A stretch of 5,492 nt of DNA from Candidatus Aenigmatarchaeota archaeon (GTDB lineage: Archaea > EX4484-52 > B79-G9). Position 1 is the first letter of the stretch. The number at the start of each line of letters is the position of its first letter. The DNA lies in contig JAGLIP010000072.1 in assembly GCA_023142905.1 (NCBI GenBank), positions 1 through 5,492 of the forward strand, in the 5' to 3' direction. Shown piece by piece: positions 1 through 5,492 of the stretch. Below the pieces are notes generated by a model. That model ran no database searches and was not told where the DNA came from. It saw only the letters and a list, made by a program, of their open reading frames with translations. Position numbers and translations under genes: made by a program.

Positions 1-39
1 CCCAGGCACAACCGTAACAGAATAACTGGGTTGTAATTC

Positions 40-461
40 ATGGCAAAAATGTTAATTTACGAATACCAAAATTAACAAACGGGGGGTATTCACGACCAGA
101 AAGACCCAGATGCCCAAAGAGGCATAATAATTAAGAGAATCAAGTCTATTGGGGGGCTTGAAGAGTATGCTGGCGTGTTTGGCGCCTTGATTACTAATTT
201 CTACGAAAATGGATTTGCAGGTGATTGCTCTCTTTTTGGCGAGAATCCAAATACGCTACCTTTTGTCGCAACAAAGGATATTATTAATCCTGCTCTTGTC
301 GAAGGAGAATTATATGTAGAATCAGGCCTTTCCGATGGGGTATATTGACTGCCCGTTTCAATCCTGAAACAGATTGTAATTTATACGAAGAGATTGTAAG
401 ACAAATGCTACATGCAATATACGACCCTATTGACTATGATTCTCTTAAAACGACACCATAA
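40..461 (+). pseudogene. Interrupted short gene of unknown function
   Basis: This is a protein-like stretch that cannot be read as one frame. From an ATG at 40 the frame gives 11 residues (MAKMLIYEYQN) and then TAA at 73-75. The same frame is open again from 76 to a TGA at 346-348 (90 residues, including KRIKSIGGLEEYAGVFG and FAGDCSLFGENPN). The neighbouring frame then continues from about 345 to TAA at 459-461 (38 residues, including LTARFNPETDCNLYEEIV). Adding one G to the GGGG run at 337-340 would join the last two parts smoothly as SDGGILTARFN, so a single-base deletion or a sequencing error in a homopolymer is likely. I do not recognise the family; the product would be a soluble protein of roughly 130-140 residues. 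No ATG lies in frame between 76 and 348, so a shorter intact gene starting there is unlikely. The assignment of the first 11 codons is uncertain. Confidence 0.5.
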
Positions 462-463
462 AT

Positions 464-480
464 CCTAGTTAAAAACTAGG
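464..480. terminator. Perfect 7-bp hairpin after the broken gene
   Basis: CCTAGTT (464-470) pairs perfectly with AACTAGG (474-480) across an AAA loop, starting three bases after the stop codon of the upstream interrupted gene. Its position between that gene and the next promoter suits a transcription terminator. No T-run follows it (the next bases are TCACAATAC), so it is not a classical intrinsic terminator. It could instead be an operator-like palindrome about 40 bases upstream of the TATA box. Confidence 0.35.
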
Positions 481-520
481 TCACAATACAAAATTTACAT
501 TTTAAGAAAACACCACATCA

Positions 521-528
521 TATAAAAT
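521..528 (+). promoter_or_regulatory. Archaeal TATA box of the mre11-MFS-rad50 operon
   Basis: TATAAAAT at 521-528 is a good match to the archaeal TATA box. Transcription normally begins about 25-27 bases downstream of the box centre, which here is around 550-553. That is only about 5-8 bases before the ATG at 558 and predicts a leaderless or nearly leaderless mRNA. A weak Shine-Dalgarno-like GTGAT (548-552) lies 5 bases before the ATG but would be at the very 5' end of such a transcript. No clear purine-rich BRE is seen directly upstream (ACCACATCA). The two downstream genes have no room for promoters of their own between genes, so this is probably the operon promoter. Confidence 0.55.
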
Positions 529-557
529 TTTACCCCAAAATAATATCGTGATTTTTA

Positions 558-1805
558 ATGTCCTTTAGATTTGCCCATATTGCCGATGTGCACCTTGACT
601 GCTTCCGCGAGCCGGAGCTTAAGAATTTAAGCACAACAGCATTTATTCAGGCAATTGATGCATGCATTGAAAAAAAAGTTGATTTTGTTTTAATTGCAGG
701 CGATTTGTTCAACACCAGCATGCCTGATGTCTCAATCTTACAGGAATCTGTAAAGCAGCTTAAAAGGCTTAAAAACGCAAACATCCCTGTATATCTCATT
801 GCAGGCTCGCATGACATGTCAAACTCAAGCAAGACTTTTTTGGATGTGTTGGAGGAGGCAGACCTTTTTGTGAATGTGGCCAAAGGAGAATCTATTGGTG
901 ATAAACTGCAATTGAAATTCACAGTTGATCCAAAAACAGGCGCAAAAATTACAGGGCTTTTGGGTAAGAAAGGCGGGCTCGATATTGAATATTACCGCGC
1001 GCTTGACCGCGAATCGCTTGAAGCAGAAACAGGCTATAAAATATTCATGTTCCATTCAGGTTTAGAAGAATACAAACCGGAATTCTTAAAGCATGTAAGT
1101 TTTCTTCCAATATCTTTGCTTCCAAAAAACATGAACTATTACGCCGGAGGGCACATACATACTGTGTTTGTGCGCGATGAGCCTAGTTTTGGAAAGATTG
1201 TATTTCCGGGACCTACATACCCCTGCAATTTCAAGGAGCTTGAAGATTTGGGGCAGGGAAGCTTTTTCATAGTGGCCGTTGATGATTTAGGCAATACACT
1301 AACTGAAAAGCAGGACATAACGCCCGCAAAGGTAGTCTCTAAAAAATTTAAGGCGGATGGAAAAAGCGCGAGCATGCTTGAAGATGAGATTAAAAACTGG
1401 GCAAAACAGGCAGTCGTTTCTGCTTGTGTTGTCCTTCTTCGGGTGGCAGGAACGCTTTTAGAAGGAAAGCCAACGGATGTATCTTTTTTTGATGCGTACG
1501 AGATATTAAGGCAGAAAGGTGCTCTTCTTGTCAAGCGCAATACCGCAAAACTTTTGAGTCGGGATTTTGAAGAAATAAAAGTTGATGTTTCGGGAAATCT
1601 AAAGGAAGTAGAGGCGCGCATAATAAAAGAGCATATTGGAAAAGCGCCGGAAAGTATAAAGGATGAAGAAGGGCTTGTCTTAACCTTAATAGATACTCTT
1701 GATACCGAAAAAAATGAGGGTGAGACGAACACAACCTTTGATGTGCGCATGAAAAGTGCAGCAGTTAATGTATTTGGATTAAAAGGGATAATTGATGAAA
1801 ACTGA
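558..1805 (+). CDS. mre11: Mre11/SbcD-type DNA repair nuclease
   Basis: This is the metallophosphoesterase nuclease subunit of the Mre11-Rad50 complex, which trims DNA ends and opens hairpins or blocked ends in double-strand-break repair. The 415-residue product begins with the phosphoesterase core. Visible motifs are DVHLD (D10, H12), GDLF (D49), GSHD (83-86, H85), FHSG (H166) and GGHIH (H199, H201), followed by PGPT (217-220). Together these would bind two Mn ions. One canonical metal ligand differs: position 84 is Ser where Mre11 proteins usually have Asn (GNHD). Residues about 250-330 fit a capping domain, and the charged C-terminus (about 330-415) fits a Rad50-binding region; both are inferred from position only. 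The ATG at 558 is chosen because motif I starts seven residues later, as is typical. The length is ordinary for archaeal Mre11. Its stop lies 11 bases inside the following transporter gene. Confidence 0.93.
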   Translation: MSFRFAHIADVHLDCFREPELKNLSTTAFIQAIDACIEKKVDFVLIAGDLFNTSMPDVSILQESVKQLKRLKNANIPVYLIAGSHDMSNSSKTFLDVLEEADLFVNVAKGESIGDKLQLKFTVDPKTGAKITGLLGKKGGLDIEYYRALDRESLEAETGYKIFMFHSGLEEYKPEFLKHVSFLPISLLPKNMNYYAGGHIHTVFVRDEPSFGKIVFPGPTYPCNFKELEDLGQGSFFIVAVDDLGNTLTEKQDITPAKVVSKKFKADGKSASMLEDEIKNWAKQAVVSACVVLLRVAGTLLEGKPTDVSFFDAYEILRQKGALLVKRNTAKLLSRDFEEIKVDVSGNLKEVEARIIKEHIGKAPESIKDEEGLVLTLIDTLDTEKNEGETNTTFDVRMKSAAVNVFGLKGIIDEN

Positions 1806-2976
1806 AAAACAAATGCTTGAGGGAAATATCTGGAAGTTCTACATATACTCGGCTGTAGGCAGTTTAATCTTTTTGTTTGTACCTATATTAGTCATATTTT
1901 TTCAGGCAAAAGGGCTTACAATCACACAGGTAATGAGCTTGCAGGCATTATTTGCTTTAATGGTTGTAATTTTAGAAGTCCCAACAGGTGCTGTTGCAGA
2001 TATTCTCGGGCGAAAAAAAACAATAACATTAGGAACTATTTTTGTTGGTTTAGGTGTGGCGTGTTACGCTTTTGCAGAAAGTTTTTTAGGCTTTGTTTTT
2101 GCAGAGATGCTCTTTGCAATTGGTGCCGCCCTTGCATCCGGAGCAGATACAGCCATACTTTACGACACACTAAAAAAACTCAAAAAAGAAAAGCTTTTCA
2201 CAAAAATTGTTGGGCGCACAACAGCAATTGGTTTTGTTGCATTGGCAGTAGCATCAATTATAGGAAGCCAGCTTTACACAATAGACATTCATCTTCCGAT
2301 GCTTGCAGCAATAATTCCTGCAATCATTGCAGGGGTTGTAGTATATTCAATGCACGAACCTACTAAGTACAATAGCAAAATAACTATTGAAAATACAGTA
2401 AACACCATGAAAAAATCTCTTAGGTTTGTTGCAACACACAAGCAGGTAAAATGGCTTGTGCTTTATGCATCCGCATTTCTCGCGTTTGACAAGGCAATGT
2501 TCTGGCTGTTCCAGCCATTTTTTGTTTCCGTTGGTCTTGGAGTTACATCTATTGGCTGGGTATTTGCTGTCATGAGTCTTATTGTTGCCGCAGGGTCACT
2601 TGGCGCCCACAAGATTGAGGATGCCATAGGTGAGAAAGCATCGCTAATTCTTATGCCTGCAGTAACAGTTATTGCGTTTTTATTCCTTTCATTTGAAAAT
2701 TTATATTGGGGGGTGATTGCAGTTATTTTGGGCCAATTTGCCTGGGGCTATAGCACTCCTGTTATGGGCGAGTATGTAAACAGGCATGTTTCTTCAAAGA
2801 ACAGGGCAACTGTGCTTTCGGTGCAGTCGCTTGCAATGAACCTAGCAGCTGCTGTAACTCTTCCGTTTGTCGGTTACATTGTTGATGTGTATTCATTGTC
2901 ACAGGCGTTTATGTTAAGTGCGTTTTTGCTCTTTTCAATCAATATAATACTTTACATCGTGAGGAAACTATCATGA
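1795..2976 (+). CDS. MFS-family membrane transporter
   Basis: This is a major facilitator superfamily secondary transporter of 393 residues in the cytoplasmic membrane, probably driven by an ion gradient. Twelve hydrophobic segments can be placed at about 13-38, 44-66, 76-96, 98-123, 141-160, 165-186, 218-245, 250-270, 283-301, 303-325, 338-364 and 368-390. The charged central loop (about 187-217) separates the two six-helix halves. MFS motif A is clear between helices 2 and 3 (GAVADILGRKK, 65-75). GADTAILYD (116-124) ends helix 4 and resembles a motif common in putative MFS exporters. The substrate cannot be read from the sequence. I prefer the ATG at 1795; the TTG at 1792 would add one residue and the ATG at 1813 would lose six. 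The start overlaps the end of mre11 by 11 bases and the stop overlaps the rad50 start by 4 (ATGA), which implies translational coupling. No frameshift or missing helix is seen, so it looks functional. Confidence 0.92.
   Translation: MKTEKQMLEGNIWKFYIYSAVGSLIFLFVPILVIFFQAKGLTITQVMSLQALFALMVVILEVPTGAVADILGRKKTITLGTIFVGLGVACYAFAESFLGFVFAEMLFAIGAALASGADTAILYDTLKKLKKEKLFTKIVGRTTAIGFVALAVASIIGSQLYTIDIHLPMLAAIIPAIIAGVVVYSMHEPTKYNSKITIENTVNTMKKSLRFVATHKQVKWLVLYASAFLAFDKAMFWLFQPFFVSVGLGVTSIGWVFAVMSLIVAAGSLGAHKIEDAIGEKASLILMPAVTVIAFLFLSFENLYWGVIAVILGQFAWGYSTPVMGEYVNRHVSSKNRATVLSVQSLAMNLAAAVTLPFVGYIVDVYSLSQAFMLSAFLLFSINIILYIVRKLS
2959..2964 (+). promoter_or_regulatory. Ribosome binding site of rad50
   Basis: GTGAGG at 2959-2964, with a GAGG core, lies 8 bases before the ATG at 2973 and inside the last codons of the transporter gene. 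It supports the choice of the overlapping ATGA start for rad50 and points to coupled re-initiation after the transporter stop codon. Confidence 0.5.
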
Positions 2977-5051
2977 AAATCAATTCCGTAACACTCAAAA
3001 ACATCCGAAGCTACACAGATGTGAAAATAGATTTTAATAATGGCGTCACCCTTCTTTCAGGGGATATCGGCTGCGGGAAATCAAGCATTCTTTATGCAAT
3101 TGATTTCGCACTTTTTGGTCTTCGCCCCGGCTCAAAATCAGATGACCTGCCCGGAGCAGCACTTTTGCGGCATGGCGTAAACGAAGGAGCAGTAGAACTT
3201 GAATTTTCACTCGACGGCAAGGATGTCAGGATAAAAAGAACACTTGTGCGCAAGAACGCAACAGTATCTCAAAGTACAGGAACAATTACGGTAAACGGAG
3301 TCACAAAAGACTCAACTGCAACAGAGCTTAAAAGCGCTATTTTAACACTTTTTGGATATCCGGAGAAACTTCTTCGGGCAAACAAATCTCTTCTTTTCAG
3401 ATACACCGTATACACCCCGCAAGAACAGATGAAAGAGATAATATTTGAAAAAGAAGAAGATAGGCTCGATACTTTAAGAAAAATGTTTGGCATGGACAAG
3501 TACAAAAGAATCGCAGATAATGCTTCCAGATTCGCGCTTGAGCTTAGACGATTCAAATCAAGGCTTGAAGGCGTGTTTTTAGACCTCGCACAAAAACAAG
3601 GCGATTTAAAAACCGTAAAAGAAGAAAGCGAGCTTATTGAAAAAAAGTTTGATTCCTCAAAAAAAGAGTTTGAAAAGATGAATTCTTTTTATTCTGAAAA
3701 AAAGGAATTTTTAGAATCACTAAAAAAGAAAATAGATGATCTTCAAAAGATAAAAACCGAAAAGGATGTCTTAAAAAAAAGTGCCGAAATATCTGAAAAA
3801 AGAAGCGTTGAAATAAAAGATGAATTAAAAACACTTAGGGGGGAGCTCTTAAAAACAGATGAAAAAGAGCTTAGCTTAAAGCTTTCAAACATCGAAAAAG
3901 AAATATCGGGCATTGATTTTAAAAAAGAAGAGCTTAAAAAAGCGCAAACAGAAGTGCGGGAACTTGAAGGCAAACTGCGAGAGTGCGATACGCGCAAAAA
4001 AACATCAAACGAACTAATAGATAAAATTACAGCCATTGATTTATGCCCTACCTGTGGGCAGGGCGTTGATGCATCCTACAAGCAAAATATCTGCGATGCC
4101 GAGACTAAAAAAATCATTAATTTTGATAAAATACTTAAGATACATAAGGAAAACCTTATACTAAAAGAGGCAGTTGTAAAGAAGCATACACTTGAAATTG
4201 ACACAATACGGGCAAAAGAAAAAGAGAAGATAACCCTATTGCATTCCTTAACAGCCTTAAAAGATATTCGAAAAAACACATCATTAAAGGAAGATGAGCA
4301 CCAAAAAATACTTGATGAAACACAAAAGACTTTGCATAAAATAGCCAAACTTAACAGCACGGTGAAAGAATTCGATGCGTTTAAAACGGAATTTGTAAAA
4401 AAAGAACAGGAACTTGAAAAACTGCGCGGTTGTCTTGTTGAAACCAAAAGTGTATCTTCTAAATTTGAGCAGGCGGCAATTGATTCAAAAAAAAGAATTT
4501 CATCTATTAAACAAGAGGTTTCGTTGAAGCTTAAGGCAAAAAAGGACTGTACGGTTGTTTCAGATTATGAGAACTGGATAGCATACACTTTTATCCCTTT
4601 ACTTAATACAATCGAGAAGCACATGATGGCTGTAATCCAGCAGGAGTTTAACTCGCTTTTTTCTTCCTGGTTTTCTGTTTTAGTTGAAGATGAGAATTTG
4701 TCGTGTTCAATTGATGATAAGTTTTCACCCCTCGTAATGCAGAATGGCTTTGAAGTGTCTTATAATTTCCTTTCAGGTGGGGAGAAGACATCAATTGCGC
4801 TTGCTTATCGTCTTGCTTTGAATAAGATTATCAATTCATTGTCAGAGACCATACGAACCAAAGACTTACTGATACTGGATGAACCAACTGATGGGTTTTC
4901 AACGGAGCAGTTGGATCGGGTCCGGGATGTTTTGGATGAGCTTAAACTGAAGCAGATTTTGATAGTGTCGCATGAACAGAAGATGGCTAACTTCGTTGAT
5001 GATGTTATTAAATTCAGAAAGTCAGGTGGGGTTAGTGAGGTTGGGGGATAA
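2973..5051 (+). CDS. rad50: Rad50/SbcC-type SMC-like ATPase with zinc hook
   Basis: This is the ATP-binding partner of Mre11, which clamps DNA and controls access of the nuclease to DNA ends. The N-terminal ATPase half shows the Walker A motif GDIGCGKS (30-37, K36) and a Q-loop glutamine in YTPQEQM (Q150). The C-terminal half shows the ABC signature LSGGE (600-604), Walker B LLILDEP (632-638, D636 and E637), a D-loop region after it, and the switch histidine in VSHE (H667). Between them, two Lys/Glu-rich coiled-coil arms (about 180-355 and 365-540) flank the zinc hook CPTC (C358, C361), through which two molecules dimerise. At 692 residues it is clearly shorter than well-studied archaeal Rad50 proteins of about 850-900, and the loss is in the coils. 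The start overlaps the transporter stop by 4 bases and is preceded by GTGAGG. All key ATPase residues are present. Confidence 0.95.
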   Translation: MKINSVTLKNIRSYTDVKIDFNNGVTLLSGDIGCGKSSILYAIDFALFGLRPGSKSDDLPGAALLRHGVNEGAVELEFSLDGKDVRIKRTLVRKNATVSQSTGTITVNGVTKDSTATELKSAILTLFGYPEKLLRANKSLLFRYTVYTPQEQMKEIIFEKEEDRLDTLRKMFGMDKYKRIADNASRFALELRRFKSRLEGVFLDLAQKQGDLKTVKEESELIEKKFDSSKKEFEKMNSFYSEKKEFLESLKKKIDDLQKIKTEKDVLKKSAEISEKRSVEIKDELKTLRGELLKTDEKELSLKLSNIEKEISGIDFKKEELKKAQTEVRELEGKLRECDTRKKTSNELIDKITAIDLCPTCGQGVDASYKQNICDAETKKIINFDKILKIHKENLILKEAVVKKHTLEIDTIRAKEKEKITLLHSLTALKDIRKNTSLKEDEHQKILDETQKTLHKIAKLNSTVKEFDAFKTEFVKKEQELEKLRGCLVETKSVSSKFEQAAIDSKKRISSIKQEVSLKLKAKKDCTVVSDYENWIAYTFIPLLNTIEKHMMAVIQQEFNSLFSSWFSVLVEDENLSCSIDDKFSPLVMQNGFEVSYNFLSGGEKTSIALAYRLALNKIINSLSETIRTKDLLILDEPTDGFSTEQLDRVRDVLDELKLKQILIVSHEQKMANFVDDVIKFRKSGGVSEVGG

Positions 5052-5073
5052 AAACATAACACCAGAATGATAT

Positions 5074-5102
5074 AGTTCTGTATATTTTTGCACAGAACTT
5101 TT
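5074..5102 (+). terminator. Hairpin plus short T-run after rad50
   Basis: AGTTCTGT (5074-5081) pairs perfectly with ACAGAACT (5092-5099) across a 10-base loop, giving an 8-bp stem. TTTT (5099-5102) directly follows or overlaps the stem end. It begins 22 bases after the rad50 stop codon and is the best candidate for the end of the operon transcript. The stem is only moderately GC-rich and the T-run is short, so termination may be partial. It could also be the first stem of the structured RNA that follows. Confidence 0.5.
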
Positions 5103-5250
5103 GGGATTTTATCGAGTCGCTGAAAGCGATTCGGACGGAGCCGTCGCAGTGTCAAAATCACTTGTTAAACTCCTGTAACCAATAGCATTGATGGTTGAGC
5201 ACTACAGGACCCGAAGGCTCGAGGAGCGGAAAAGTCGACGGCTGAGGGCA
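5103..5250 (+). ncRNA. Candidate structured RNA, family not recognised
   Basis: I count 77 G+C in the 150 bases 5101-5250 (about 51%, reaching 60-65% at 5111-5150 and 5211-5250), against roughly 30% in the sequence to the right. A GC-rich island in an AT-rich genome is a known mark of structured RNA. Visible stems are: GATTTT 5105-5110 with AAAATC 5154-5159; a 9-bp hairpin at 5113-5133 with a GAA loop; GACGG 5134-5138 with CCGTC 5141-5145; TCCTGTA 5171-5177 with TACAGGA 5203-5209, containing a smaller AACC/GGTT stem; and GCTC 5217-5220 with GAGC 5224-5227. The 9-bp hairpin has one G-U pair (5116-5130), which would be a C-A mismatch if transcribed from the other strand, so the plus strand is favoured. 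I see no tRNA, 5S, SRP or RNase P signature. It could alternatively be a 3' UTR of the rad50 transcript or a bidirectional terminator region between convergent genes. Confidence 0.45.
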
Positions 5251-5252
5251 CA

Positions 5253-5486
5253 TTAATGATTGAGTTCCATAAAATAGGTTACAACATTAGATTCTTTTTC
5301 AAATAATATGTCATAAATTATTCCTTTAAGATATTCTCCTTTTATAGGTTCCACTCTAACATATTTGTTGCCAAGACTATCTGTAGTTATATTAAAATGT
5401 GGTATGTATCCTACCACCAGATTTGATTTATTATTAGATGATTAGTGAGATTCCATACCAATTTCACCAAATATTATGTTAAACAT
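5253..5486 (-). pseudogene. Interrupted minus-strand gene of unknown function
   Basis: Read on the minus strand from ATG at 5486-5484, the frame gives 14 residues (MFNIIFGEIGMESH) and then TAA (5444-5442). The same frame then stays open for 62 residues to the final TAA at 5255-5253, with protein-like sequence such as LVVGYIPHFNITTDSLG and EYLKGIIYDILFEKE. The frame is also open from the ATG to the window edge, so the true start may lie outside. A GTG at 5417-5415 could begin a shorter intact product of about 54 residues, but no good ribosome site is evident. The most likely reading is the C-terminal part of a small soluble protein whose gene carries a premature stop or a sequencing or assembly error near 5442. 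I do not recognise the family. It is convergent with the rad50 operon and ends two bases from the GC-rich candidate RNA. Confidence 0.45.
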
Positions 5487-5492
5487 CAATTG

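Noticed and set aside
2..25. Possible C-terminus of a truncated gene (PGTTVTE then TAA) at the left edge
   Set aside because: Seven residues are too few to support a gene call.
8..34. Inverted repeat ACAACC/GGTTGT with a 15-base loop near the left edge
   Set aside because: A 6-bp stem with a long loop is expected by chance, and a competing CCCAG/CTGGG pairing overlaps it.
73..75. Reassignment of TAA to an amino acid, as TAA interrupts both flanking genes
   Set aside because: The three long operon genes contain no internal TAA in frame and rad50 ends with TAA at the expected length, so a standard code is favoured.
337..348. Programmed -1 ribosomal frameshift joining the two halves of the left-flank gene
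   Set aside because: There is no classical slippery heptamer and no clear stimulatory structure, and the gene has another in-frame stop, so mutation or sequencing error is simpler.
1139..1750. Long minus-strand frame opposite mre11
   Set aside because: It is Ser/Phe-rich with no domain, as expected from the antisense of A-rich Lys/Glu codons; the plus-strand gene has all nuclease motifs.
2061..2366. Plus-strand 101-codon frame rich in Cys, Arg and His inside the transporter gene
   Set aside because: It lies wholly within the well-supported MFS reading frame, and its composition is what an out-of-frame reading of membrane-helix codons yields.
4805..5161. Minus-strand frame spanning the rad50 end and the start of the GC-rich segment
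   Set aside because: Most of it is antisense to the conserved signature and Walker B region of rad50, it has no protein-like motifs, and the stems at 5105-5159 explain the remainder better.
5103..5250. tRNA, box C/D or H/ACA RNA within the GC-rich segment
   Set aside because: There is no T-arm consensus or cloverleaf. CTGA and TGATG strings occur but not in the paired C/D arrangement, and no ACA sits at the right distance below a hairpin with a clear guide pocket.

Overview
The window most likely comes from an archaeon, probably a small-genome DPANN-type lineage (inference). Three observations point there: an archaeal-style Mre11/Rad50 pair with a CxxC zinc hook, a TATA box placed so that transcription would start a few bases before the first start codon, and an AT-rich genome background. 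The lineage cannot be fixed from the sequence alone.

Layout. Positions 1-557 hold a decayed or mis-sequenced short gene (about 40-461, interrupted by an in-frame TAA and a one-base frameshift), a perfect 7-bp hairpin (464-480), and the promoter of the operon. Positions 558-5051 are one tightly packed plus-strand operon of three genes: an Mre11/SbcD-type nuclease (558-1805), a 12-helix MFS transporter (1795-2976) and a Rad50/SbcC-type ATPase (2973-5051). The genes overlap by 11 and 4 bases, so they are very probably co-transcribed and translationally coupled. Positions 5052-5252 hold a terminator-like hairpin and then a GC-rich stretch (about 51% G+C over 150 bases) full of consistent stems, a candidate structured RNA of no family I recognise. 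From 5253 to the right edge there is a minus-strand reading frame, convergent with the operon, also interrupted by an in-frame TAA.

How the genes work together. Mre11 and Rad50 are expected to form the dimeric DNA end-processing complex used in double-strand-break repair. Both carry nearly all catalytic motifs, although Mre11 has Ser in place of the usual Asn of the GNHD motif and Rad50 has short coiled coils. A complete MFS transporter wedged between the two, with coupling overlaps on both sides, is the most unusual aspect of the locus. The sequence gives no direct clue to its substrate or to any functional link with the repair complex. The second point worth pursuing is the structured, GC-rich segment downstream of rad50.
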